In this document: positions 15,715 through 24,088 of the stretch, piece after piece
Layout of the letters: the number at the start of each line of letters is the position of its first letter
Numbering within the stretch: position 1 is the first letter of the stretch
From: Sphingomonas sp.
GTDB taxonomy: Bacteria; Pseudomonadota; Alphaproteobacteria; Sphingomonadales; Sphingomonadaceae
DNA length: 64,000 bases
Assembly (NCBI GenBank): GCA_003248865.1
Contig: QFPK01000015.1
Coordinates: forward strand, 1 to 64,000
Reading direction: 5' to 3'
Program-made: the position numbers and the translations under genes
Notes under the pieces: generated by a model
The model's database searches: none
Told to the model about the DNA's origin: nothing
What the model saw: the letters and a program-made list of their open reading frames with translations, nothing else

Positions 15715-17451
15715 ATGATCCGCTTCCTCATCCCCGCTCTGGCATTTGCCGCCGCACCGGCTCTCGCGGCTGAGCCTGCGCTGACACTCACCCTCGCGCC
15801 GCGCACCACAGGCGCGGAGACCACAAGTGTCGATGTCTCGCTGCGTTTCGAGGGCATCGAGACGGCAGCCGGCACTCCGCTGCTGCGGCTGCCGTTGGTG
15901 GTCAGCAATGTCGACACCGTCGCGACGACACTCACCGCGCTCCACGCCGAGGATGCGAAGGGCCCGCTGCGGCTGACCGCGCGCGACGTCGACCTTCCCG
16001 AGACCAGCGCGCGCGACGCCGTGACCGGCGGCCCGTCGCGCGAATGGACGGCCGACCGCGCGACCGTCGGCACCCTTTCGATCCGCTACACAGTCCCCGC
16101 CGGTGCAACCCTGCCGCCGCGTGGTCCGGCGCCGCCGTTCGCCTTTTCGAACGACGGCAACGCCACGTCGGCGGCAGGGCACGTCTTCCTGCTGCTGCCG
16201 CCGGCGCCGCACCGCTATCGCACCACGATAGACTGGAAGCTGGACGACGCGCTGAAGGGCAGCCGCGCCTTCAGCTCGTTCGGAGCCGGCAAGGTATCGC
16301 CGCCGGAACCGGTGAGCGGCACAGAACTGCGCATGAGCTTCTTCATGGCGGGGCCGGTCGGCGCCTATCCGGCCAAGGCCCCGGAAACAGGATTCTTCTC
16401 CGCCTGGCAGGGCGCCGCGCCATTCGACGCCAATGCGCTGATGCAATGGACCAGCACCCTCCATGGCCATTATGCGAGTTTCTTCGGCCAGTCGGTTCCG
16501 CCCTCCTATGGCGTGTTCCTGCGCTACAATCCGATCAATGCCGGCGGCGGGGTCGGGCTGCACCACAGTTTCGTCACCACCTTCGGGCGCGACGGTGGGC
16601 AGGGAACCGACCCCACACAACTGAAATTCACCCTCGCCCACGAGATGTTCCACACCTTCCAGCCCTTCCTGGACCAGCCGGTGGGGCTGGCCGCTTCCTG
16701 GTTCGGTGAGGGGCTCGCCACATTCTATCAGACCCGGCTGCCGCTGCGCTTCGGGCTGATCACGGCGGACGAGTTCCTGGCCGACATCAACGACACCGCA
16801 GCGCGTTACTACACAAGCCTGATGGCGACCGCGCCCAACAGCGAGGTGCCCAAGCGCTTCTGGGCCGACACCCGCATCCGCACGCTGCCCTATGATCGCG
16901 GCATGCTCTATTTCGCCACCGTCGACGATTCCGTGCGCAAGGCATCCGGCGGGCGTCGCTCACTCGACGATCTGATGCTGGAGATGCTCCGCCTGCAACG
17001 ATCAGGTCAAAAGCTGTCCACGGCAGTATGGGAAGAACAGCTGCGGCGAGAACTGGGCGAGGCGGCGGTTGCGGATTTCCGGGCCTTTCTTGACGGCGCG
17101 ATGCCCCTTCCCGCATCGGATGCCTTCGGGCCATGCTTCCGCAAGACGACGAAGCCGATGCGCCGCTATGAGCTCGGCTTCGATTCCGCCGTGCTTGCGG
17201 AGCCCCGACGCATCGTGCGTGGCCTTCAGGCCGGATCGGCAGCTGCACAGGCGGGGCTGCGTGATGACGACGAGATCGTGATGCCCGTTCCGCAAGATGC
17301 CATTCAAGGCAACCAGACCGCGGTGCTCAACCTGCAGATCAAGCGCGATGGACAGTCGCTGACCATCTCCTATCTGCCGCGTGGTGAGGCAGTTGATACG
17401 TTCCAGTGGGAGCGTGACCCCGGTTTCAAAGGCGGCGGATGCGCTCTTTAG
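15715..17451 (+). CDS. M61-like secreted metallopeptidase with PDZ-like C-terminal domain
   Basis: The 578-residue product has a signal peptide (residues 1-19), an N-terminal beta-rich domain, and a gluzincin core with the zinc motif His309-Glu310-x-x-His313 (LAHEMFHTF) followed by a GEGLATFYQ segment giving the third ligand. A C-terminal PDZ-like stretch follows (GLQAGSAAAQAGLRDDDEIV). This order matches the M61 (glycyl aminopeptidase) family. It closes the peptide-use gene run and probably trims peptides in the periplasm. It is separated from the TonB receptor by 53 bp. Confidence 0.8.
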   Translation: MIRFLIPALAFAAAPALAAEPALTLTLAPRTTGAETTSVDVSLRFEGIETAAGTPLLRLPLVVSNVDTVATTLTALHAEDAKGPLRLTARDVDLPETSARDAVTGGPSREWTADRATVGTLSIRYTVPAGATLPPRGPAPPFAFSNDGNATSAAGHVFLLLPPAPHRYRTTIDWKLDDALKGSRAFSSFGAGKVSPPEPVSGTELRMSFFMAGPVGAYPAKAPETGFFSAWQGAAPFDANALMQWTSTLHGHYASFFGQSVPPSYGVFLRYNPINAGGGVGLHHSFVTTFGRDGGQGTDPTQLKFTLAHEMFHTFQPFLDQPVGLAASWFGEGLATFYQTRLPLRFGLITADEFLADINDTAARYYTSLMATAPNSEVPKRFWADTRIRTLPYDRGMLYFATVDDSVRKASGGRRSLDDLMLEMLRLQRSGQKLSTAVWEEQLRRELGEAAVADFRAFLDGAMPLPASDAFGPCFRKTTKPMRRYELGFDSAVLAEPRRIVRGLQAGSAAAQAGLRDDDEIVMPVPQDAIQGNQTAVLNLQIKRDGQSLTISYLPRGEAVDTFQWERDPGFKGGGCAL

Positions 17452-17673
17452 TCCTATCTCGGCATGCCGGAGGTGGGAGCCGAATCGCGGCCGTGCTCTG
17501 AGGCAAGGCAGAGAAACGCAGCATTTCCTGGCCATCCATCCCGCCCTGCGGCCTAGGTCAAACGATTTGACCCTCACTTCAAGGGATGCAGAACGTTCCC
17601 GCAGTCTGTTCGCCCAGCCAGTCGATCAGCGGCCGCTGTAATCCGCGCGAGACGCCCGGCGCGCAGGCGCCGC
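17452..17673. other. Convergent intergenic gap without recognised feature
   Basis: This gap lies between the peptidase stop and the stop of the outer-membrane efflux gene on the opposite strand. Unlike the other convergent gaps at 29.2, 57.5 and 60.6 kb, it does not carry the ~223-bp structured repeat. Nothing else was recognised. Confidence 0.5.
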
Positions 17674-18891
17674 TCAGTCAATCCACAGTGTGTGGGAATC
17701 GATCCGCAGCTTCAGGATCAGCCGCGCCGCCGCCGCGCGGGCCGCCAATTCCTGCGCCCGGGCTTCGTTAGCCTGCCGTTCTGCATACAGCCGGTCTGCA
17801 AGGTCGATCGCCCCCATCTGCTGTCCGCGCACGGCGAGTGTCGCGCTCTGCTCGGCACGGGCCACCGCCTCGCGGCTCGAAAGCCATGCGGCCTCCCGCG
17901 CGCGATACTCGGCCACATCGGCCGCCGCATTCCCCACAATATCGCGCCGAACGCTCGTGAGATCGGATTCCGCAGCCCGGGCTTCGGCAACGGCCTGTCG
18001 CGCAACAGCCCGGCGATGGCTGCCGCCCAGCGGCAGCGACATCGTCAGGCCCGCCCCTTTTTCCTCGCCGCCGCGCTCGCTGAAGAGGCGAACACCCAGC
18101 GACGGGTCCGCCACACGCTCCGCCTCGGCGCGGCGGGCGAGAACGGCTCGACGCTCGGCCTGCCCGCTCGCAGCCGCGATCTCGTGGCTGCGCTCCACGA
18201 TCAGACGTTCCAATGCAAGAAGCCCGGCCTCGGGCGCTGCAGGCGGCACGATAAATGGCGGCTCTGCCGGCAGGGGCAGATCGGGAAAGCGGTTGGCGAG
18301 CAGCGTGCGCGCACGATCCCGCGAGGCTGTCGCATCCCCCATCTGCGCCATGGCGAGCGCCAGGGCCGCCTGCGACTGTTCCAGCTCCAGCCGGGCCGCG
18401 TCGCGCGCCTTCAGCCGGGATTCGGTCGCCCGCACAAGCGCCTGCTGGTTCTCGACCAGCTTGCCCGCATTGCGATGCAGCTCCGCCGCCAGCAGCCAGT
18501 CATACCACAGCGCGCCCAGCTCCAGCGCGGCCTGATGCCGGCTGTCTTCCATAAGATTCTGCGAGACATCCACGCCCAGCGCCCCGGCACGGCGATCGAG
18601 CGCTGCCTTGCCCGGCAGACGGAACGCCCGGCTGACCGAGGCATCATATTCCACATAGCGGCCCTCCGCATCGATGTTGCGGCGCGAAAGCGTTCCCTGC
18701 GCCGTCACCTCATGCGTGCCGGCGCGTAGCGCGTCACCTTCCGCGCGAGCGGCATCCACCCGCGCTGTCGCCGCCAGCACAGCCGGATGTGCATCCAGCG
18801 CCCGCACGGCGGCGTCGGCGGGGGGCAGATCGCCGGCCTGCGCAAGGGCGGGAAGCGCCACGGCGGCCAGCAACAGCAAGGCCTTCTTCAT
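17674..18891 (-). CDS. TolC/CzcC-type outer-membrane efflux protein
   Basis: The 405-residue product has a signal peptide (residues 1-19) and two repeats of long amphipathic helices rich in Ala, Arg and Glu, with a central LERLIVERSHEIAAASGQAE stretch. This is the architecture of OEP-family (CzcC-like) trimeric outer-membrane channels. It is the last gene of the RND operon: its start overlaps the DUF3240 stop by 4 nt. With the adaptor and pump upstream it forms a tripartite efflux complex spanning both membranes. Confidence 0.85.
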   Translation of the reverse strand: MKKALLLLAAVALPALAQAGDLPPADAAVRALDAHPAVLAATARVDAARAEGDALRAGTHEVTAQGTLSRRNIDAEGRYVEYDASVSRAFRLPGKAALDRRAGALGVDVSQNLMEDSRHQAALELGALWYDWLLAAELHRNAGKLVENQQALVRATESRLKARDAARLELEQSQAALALAMAQMGDATASRDRARTLLANRFPDLPLPAEPPFIVPPAAPEAGLLALERLIVERSHEIAAASGQAERRAVLARRAEAERVADPSLGVRLFSERGGEEKGAGLTMSLPLGGSHRRAVARQAVAEARAAESDLTSVRRDIVGNAAADVAEYRAREAAWLSSREAVARAEQSATLAVRGQQMGAIDLADRLYAERQANEARAQELAARAAAARLILKLRIDSHTLWID

Positions 18892-19187
18892 GCCACTCGC
18901 CCTCCATCCTGCACGGCCGTCGTGCGCCAGCGGAAGGCCAGCCGCCGCCGGGCTCGGGTGGCGGCTTCCACCGCCAGCGCCACCTGTTCGGCGGCCAGTT
19001 CCAGCTCGATGGCCGTCCGCGCCAGCGACCCCGTCACCCGCTCGCCATTGCCGGCATCGGCATAGTCCCGGCCCAGCACATCCTCGCGCCGCAGATGGAT
19101 CGGCACATCGGTGCAGGCCCTCAGCGCCGCCGAGATCGCCTCGGCGTCCTGCGCCGCACAGAAGATTGTCAGCACCGAACGGCTCAT
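18888..19187 (-). CDS. DUF3240-family small protein of metal-efflux operon
   Basis: The 99-residue cytoplasmic protein starts MSRSVLTIFCAAQDAEAISA and resembles the ferredoxin-like DUF3240 family (about 100 residues), often encoded beside CzcA-type pumps. Its start overlaps the pump stop (ATGA) and its stop overlaps the channel start. The biochemical role is unknown; a PII-like or metal-sensing accessory is possible. A much longer frame upstream is a shadow of the pump gene. Confidence 0.7.
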   Translation of the reverse strand: MSRSVLTIFCAAQDAEAISAALRACTDVPIHLRREDVLGRDYADAGNGERVTGSLARTAIELELAAEQVALAVEAATRARRRLAFRWRTTAVQDGGRVA

Positions 19188-22100
19188 GCCTCTGCCTCCG
19201 CCCTGCTCTCGCCGAAGCGCTCGTAAAGAATGGGCAGGAGCACCAGCGTCAGCAGGGTGGAGGTGACGAGCCCGCCGATCACCACGATGGCAAGCGGCCG
19301 CTGGATTTCCGAACCCGGCCCGGTCGCGAACAGCAGCGGCACCAGCCCGAAGGCGGTGATGCTCGCCGTCATCATCACGGGGCGCAACCGCCGTTCCGCC
19401 CCGTCGCGCACCGCCTGCGCCATGGGCAGGCCCTCTTCCCGCAGCTGCCGGAAGTAGGACACCAGCACCAGCCCGTTCAGCACCGCGATCCCCAGCAGCG
19501 CGATGAAGCCGACCGAGGCCGGAACGGAGAGATATTCGCCCGCCACCCACAGCGCCACGATGCCGCCCACCGCCGCGAACGGGATGTTGGCCAGGATCAG
19601 CAGCGACCCGCGCATCGACTTCAGCGTGGCATAGAGCACGAAGAAGATCAGCAGCAGCGCCACCGGGATCACCAGCATCAGCCGCGCCGATGCCCGCTGC
19701 TGGTTCTCGAACTGACCGCCCCACACCAGCCGATAGCCGGCGGGCAGCGGAACCTGTTCGGCGACCTTGGCCTTTGCCTCGTCAACATAGCCCACAAGGT
19801 CGCGCCCGGAGACGAATGCCTGCACCAGGGCGTAGCGGGAGCCGTTTTCATGATCCAGCCGGATCGGCCCTTGCGTCTGCGCCACCCGGGCAAGATCGCT
19901 CACCCGCGCCAGCTCGCCGGAGGGCGTCGTCATCTGAAGGTCGGCGAAGCGGGTCGGATCGCTGCGCACATCCTCCTCGCCGCGGATCATGATGGGCACG
20001 CGCTTCTGCCCCTCGGCCACCACGCCCGCCGGCAGGCCTTCCAGCTGCGCCCGCAGCGTGTCCTGCAGCATGTCCACCGGCATGGCGGCACGGCCCGCCG
20101 CCACGCGGTCGATATCGAGCTGAAGATAATCCACGCTGTCGTTGGCGACCGTCAGCACTTCGGCCGCGCCGGGCGTGTCCTGCAGCACCTGCTGCACCCT
20201 GCCCGCCAGTTCCGCGAGCGTCTCCAGGTCCGGCCCGAAGATCTTCACGGCCAGGTCGCCTCGCGCGCCGGTCAGCATCTCGGCCACACGCATCTCGATG
20301 GGCTGGGTGAAGCTGGGATCGAAGCCGGGCATCGTCTCCAGCACGCTGCGCATCTCGCCCACCACATATTCCCGGTCCCCGCGCCATTCGGAGGAGGGCT
20401 TCAGCGTCACGAACATATCGGTTTCGTTGAGACTCATTGGATCGAGGCCGATCTCGTCGGTGCCCGTCCGCGAGATCACGCCGGTCACTTCCGGCACCCG
20501 CTTCATCAGCTCCGCTTCGATCCGCGTCGTCAGCTCCAGCGAGCGGTCCAGCCCGACGGTCGGCAGCTTGGCGACCTGGATCACCACCGACCCTTCATCC
20601 ATCGTGGGCATGAAGGTCTTGCCGACGGCGCCATAGGCCAGCGCCGCCACCACAAGCCCGGCACCCGCCAGCGCATAGACCAGCTTCTTGCGGACGAAGG
20701 CGCCCGCCAGCAGCCGGTGGTAGCGCGGGGAGAGCTGGCGCATGATCCAGGGCTCGCCATGATGGCCCGGTTTCAGTCCATAGGAGGCGAGCACCGGCAC
20801 CAGCGTCAGCGCCAGCAGCAGCGACCCGGCGAGCGCGAACATGATGGTCAGCGCGACCGGGCCGAACAGCTTGCCCTCCAGCCCCTCCAGAGACAGCAGC
20901 GGCAGGAACACGAGCCCGATGATCAGCAGCCCGGCGGACACCGGCACGATCACTTCCGCCGTGGCGCGGAACACGATGTTCAGGCGCGGAACGGTCTCGT
21001 CCTTCGCATGGTTCAGCCGCTCGACGATATTTTCCACCACCACCACGGCGCCGTCGACCAGCAGGCCGATGGCAATGGCCAGCCCGCCCAGGCTCATCAG
21101 GTTCGCCGACAACCCCATGCCGCGCATGAACAGGAAGGTGGTCAGCGCCGCCATCGGCAGCGTGGCCGCCACAATGGCCGCCGCCCGCCAGTTGCCCAGG
21201 AACAGGATCAGCAGGATGATCACCAGCACCGTCGCCTCGATCAGCGCCCGCTGCACCGTGCTCACGGCCCGGCTGATCAGGTCCGACCGGTCATAGAAGA
21301 CCTTGATCGTCGTCCCCTTCGGCAGGGAGTGTTCAAGTTCGGCCAGGCGGTCGGCGACGCCGCCCACCACCCGCCGGGCGTCGGCGCCGCGCAGTGCGAT
21401 CACCAGCCCCTGCACCGCCTCGCCCTCGCCATGCGCGGTCACGCCGCCATAGCGGGTGAGCGAGCCGGACCCGACTTCGGCGACATCCCCGATGCGGACG
21501 ACGGCGCCGTTGCGGGTGACAACCGCCATGTTCGCGATATCGGCCGCGCTCTGCACGGCACCCACCGCGCGGACGATCAGCGCCTCCTCGCCCATCGCCA
21601 GCCGGCCCGCACCGTCGTTGCGGTTGCCGCGCTCGATGGCGGCCTTCAGATCGTCCACAGACAGCCGCGCGGCCGCCAGCGCGGCATGGTCGGGCCTGAT
21701 TTCATAGGTGCGCACATGGCCGCCCAGCGCATTCACATCGGCCACACCGGGCACGGTGCGCAATGCGGGGCGGATCGTCCAGTCCAGCAGCTCGCGCTTC
21801 TCGGCCAGGGTCAGCGGCCCCTCGATGGTGAACATGAACACGTCGGACAATGGGGTGGAGATAGGCGCCATGCCGCCTTCCACGCCGGGCGGCATCTCGC
21901 CCATCACACCGGCCAGCCGTTCCCCCACCTGCTGGCGCGCCCAATAGATGTCGGTGCCGTCGGTGAAATCGATGGTGATGTCGGCGATGGCATATTTCGC
22001 GGTGGAGCGCAGGATCGCCTGATTGGGCAGGCCCAGCATCTCCAGCTCGATGGGCGCGATCACCCGCGTCTCGACTTCCTCGGGCGTCATCCCCGGCGCC

Positions 22101-22255
22101 TTCAGGATCACCTTCACCTGCGTCTGCGCGATGTTGGGATAGGCATCCACAGGCAGCGTCGAATAGGCCCAGATGCCCAGCCCGCCGACCACAAGGGTCA
22201 GCGCCAGCACCAGCAGCCGGTAGGATAGCGACCAGGCGACAAGCGCGCGCAGCAT
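19184..22255 (-). CDS. HME-type RND efflux pump (CzcA/CusA family)
   Basis: The 1023-residue inner-membrane pump has the RND plan: a first helix, a large periplasmic loop, helices 2-6, a second periplasmic loop, and helices 8-12. It exports heavy-metal ions by proton antiport. The TM4 family motif reads AIGLLVDGAVVVVEN (Asp401 and the Glu of VEN present). Position 395 is Ala where divalent-cation CzcA types have Asp or Asn, as in CusA, but the DGA and VEN parts are CzcA-like. Metal specificity is therefore ambiguous. It overlaps the adaptor gene by one base (TGATG). Confidence 0.9.
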   Translation of the reverse strand: MLRALVAWSLSYRLLVLALTLVVGGLGIWAYSTLPVDAYPNIAQTQVKVILKAPGMTPEEVETRVIAPIELEMLGLPNQAILRSTAKYAIADITIDFTDGTDIYWARQQVGERLAGVMGEMPPGVEGGMAPISTPLSDVFMFTIEGPLTLAEKRELLDWTIRPALRTVPGVADVNALGGHVRTYEIRPDHAALAAARLSVDDLKAAIERGNRNDGAGRLAMGEEALIVRAVGAVQSAADIANMAVVTRNGAVVRIGDVAEVGSGSLTRYGGVTAHGEGEAVQGLVIALRGADARRVVGGVADRLAELEHSLPKGTTIKVFYDRSDLISRAVSTVQRALIEATVLVIILLILFLGNWRAAAIVAATLPMAALTTFLFMRGMGLSANLMSLGGLAIAIGLLVDGAVVVVENIVERLNHAKDETVPRLNIVFRATAEVIVPVSAGLLIIGLVFLPLLSLEGLEGKLFGPVALTIMFALAGSLLLALTLVPVLASYGLKPGHHGEPWIMRQLSPRYHRLLAGAFVRKKLVYALAGAGLVVAALAYGAVGKTFMPTMDEGSVVIQVAKLPTVGLDRSLELTTRIEAELMKRVPEVTGVISRTGTDEIGLDPMSLNETDMFVTLKPSSEWRGDREYVVGEMRSVLETMPGFDPSFTQPIEMRVAEMLTGARGDLAVKIFGPDLETLAELAGRVQQVLQDTPGAAEVLTVANDSVDYLQLDIDRVAAGRAAMPVDMLQDTLRAQLEGLPAGVVAEGQKRVPIMIRGEEDVRSDPTRFADLQMTTPSGELARVSDLARVAQTQGPIRLDHENGSRYALVQAFVSGRDLVGYVDEAKAKVAEQVPLPAGYRLVWGGQFENQQRASARLMLVIPVALLLIFFVLYATLKSMRGSLLILANIPFAAVGGIVALWVAGEYLSVPASVGFIALLGIAVLNGLVLVSYFRQLREEGLPMAQAVRDGAERRLRPVMMTASITAFGLVPLLFATGPGSEIQRPLAIVVIGGLVTSTLLTLVLLPILYERFGESRAEAEA

Positions 22256-23355
22256 CAGTTCTGCCCCGCGATGGCCTTGAGTTCGCTGACACCGCGCACG
22301 GCGATCTCCTCGCCGGGCTTCACGCCGGACATTACCAGGATCTGCCCGTCGGCCTGATCGCCTACGGAAACCGCCCTCGCCTCCACGCCCTTTGCGGTGC
22401 GGACGAACAGGCTGGGCTTGCCGTTCAGTTCCACGACGGCGGCGGCCGGAACCATCACGGCCCCCTCCGGCGCGGGTGCCAGCAGGATGGCGGGCACGGC
22501 ACGGCCCGAAACGACACCCGGCCCGGCCGGAATCCGCGCCCGCATCGTGGCGGAGCGCGTCTGCGGATCGATCACGCTGCCGACGCTGGTGATGCTGCCG
22601 CGCACATCGCCGGGCAGGCGCACCGCCATTCCGGGTCTCACCTGCCCCAGCAGGCGCTCCGGCAATTGCGCCGTCAGTTCATAACGGCTCACCGCATCGA
22701 TCACATAGGCGGCCGTCGCTTCGCTCACCGGACTTCCCGTCTCGATCGCGGCGGAGGTGATCCGGCCGGAGATCGGCGCCGTCAGCGTATAGCTGCCCTG
22801 CCCCGGCGTGCCGTTCACCTGCCGCACGATGCGGCGCTGCTCGTTCAGTTCCGCCTGCGCCTCGCGCAGCGCCGCGCGCGCCTCATCGGCACGGGCACCC
22901 GCGATCACGCCTTCCCGCGCCAGCTGGCCCAGCCGACGGTCATGGGCGCTCGCCACCTCCACGCGCGCGGCCGCCTGCTCGATCCCGGACCCCAGCGTAT
23001 AAAGCTCGCGCGACGCCACCACGGCGAGCGGCTGCCCGGCGCGCACGCTGTCGCCCTCCACCACCAGCGTGCGGGTGACGACGCCCGGAATGGTGGCGGC
23101 AACGGCGACCCGCGCGTTAGGCGGGGGCGCCACCGTGGCCGGCACCGTGGCAATCGGCACTTCGCTGGCAGCCTCGAGGGTGGCGAACCCGATGCCCACG
23201 CGCGCCATCTCCTCGCCGGAGAGCGCGAGAACCCCCGCAGGGGCAGCCGGCGCGGCATCGGCCGCCGCGTCCTTCGCGGTGTCGGCGTCTCCTCCGCTGC
23301 AGGCAGAGAGCATTCCCAGCAAGGCAAGCGTCGGCAACCACCGGCGTTGGGACAT
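22255..23355 (-). CDS. RND periplasmic adaptor (CzcB-like), lipoprotein
   Basis: The 366-residue product has a lipoprotein signal with lipobox LSAC (Cys19). A barrel-sandwich hybrid split by a helical hairpin follows (GIEQAAARVEVASAHDRRLG, then ADEARAALREAQAELNEQRR), then a beta-barrel (QLPERLLGQVRPGMAVRLPG) and a membrane-proximal domain. It bridges the pump and the outer-membrane channel. It is the first gene of the efflux operon and diverges by 79 bp from the response-regulator gene, so the shared promoter region is a likely binding site for that regulator. No His-rich metal-binding N-terminal extension is present. Confidence 0.88.
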   Translation of the reverse strand: MSQRRWLPTLALLGMLSACSGGDADTAKDAAADAAPAAPAGVLALSGEEMARVGIGFATLEAASEVPIATVPATVAPPPNARVAVAATIPGVVTRTLVVEGDSVRAGQPLAVVASRELYTLGSGIEQAAARVEVASAHDRRLGQLAREGVIAGARADEARAALREAQAELNEQRRIVRQVNGTPGQGSYTLTAPISGRITSAAIETGSPVSEATAAYVIDAVSRYELTAQLPERLLGQVRPGMAVRLPGDVRGSITSVGSVIDPQTRSATMRARIPAGPGVVSGRAVPAILLAPAPEGAVMVPAAAVVELNGKPSLFVRTAKGVEARAVSVGDQADGQILVMSGVKPGEEIAVRGVSELKAIAGQN

Positions 23356-23434
23356 ATCAGCGACCCCCGATTATCTGTTCGCAGATGCAGCATCTAGCTT
23401 CGCAAGCTGACAGAATCCTGTCAGATACCGGCGA

Positions 23435-24088
23435 ATGCGAATCCTGCTGGTGGAAGACGAGGCCGAACTGGCCCAACGGGTGGCGACCAACCTGTCGCGC
23501 CACGGCCTCACCTGCGAATGGCTGCCTTGCGCCGACGACGCGCTGGCCTTCGCCAGCGACGGCTTCACCGTGCTCGTGGTGGACATCGGGCTGCCCGGCA
23601 TGTCCGGCATCGAACTGGTGCGGGCGCTGCGGGCACGCTCCATCGACACCCCGATCCTGATCCTCACCGCGCGCAGCAGCTGGCAGGAAAAGGTGGAGGG
23701 GCTGAATGCGGGCGCAGACGATTTCATCGTGAAGCCGGTCCGCACCGAGGAACTGATCGCCCGCCTGCACGCGCTGGCGCGGCGGGCGGCAGGGCACAGC
23801 GCCACCCGGCTGTCGGCGGGCCCGCTCGCCATCGACACCGCGAGCGGGGAAGCCTGGCTCGACGAAACCCCGCTGGCGCTGACCGCCGGTGAGTTCCGCC
23901 TGCTGCGGCTGCTCGTCTACAACAACGGCCGCACCCTCACGCGGCAGGGTATCCTCGACCATCTCTACAGCCTCGACAGCGAGCGGCACGCCAATGCGGT
24001 GGAAGTGCTGGTGGGGCGCCTGCGCCGCAAGATCGGGCACGACCGCGTGCTGACCGTGCGCGGTCTCGGCTACCGGCTGTCGGCATGA
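23435..24088 (+). CDS. OmpR/PhoB-type response regulator
   Basis: The 217-residue product has a receiver domain with acidic pocket (EDE at 7-9), phospho-acceptor Asp50 (LVVDIGLPG) and Lys100 (DFIVKPVR). A C-terminal winged-helix DNA-binding domain follows (LTAGEFRLLRLLVYN, then ANAVEVLVGRLRRKIG and VRGLGYRLSA). It overlaps the histidine kinase gene by ATGA. Divergence from the RND operon suggests it controls metal efflux, as CzcR or CusR do. That link is inference. Confidence 0.93.
   Translation: MRILLVEDEAELAQRVATNLSRHGLTCEWLPCADDALAFASDGFTVLVVDIGLPGMSGIELVRALRARSIDTPILILTARSSWQEKVEGLNAGADDFIVKPVRTEELIARLHALARRAAGHSATRLSAGPLAIDTASGEAWLDETPLALTAGEFRLLRLLVYNNGRTLTRQGILDHLYSLDSERHANAVEVLVGRLRRKIGHDRVLTVRGLGYRLSA

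Noticed and set aside
17452..17673. Fourth full copy of the 223-bp repeat in a convergent gap of similar length
   Set aside because: The gap is 222 bp long but contains none of the repeat's hairpins or conserved ends.
18674..22228. 1184-codon open frame on the plus strand
   Set aside because: It is antisense to the RND efflux genes. High GC leaves long stop-free antisense frames; its product is a His/Arg/Gln-rich low-complexity sequence without any family signature.
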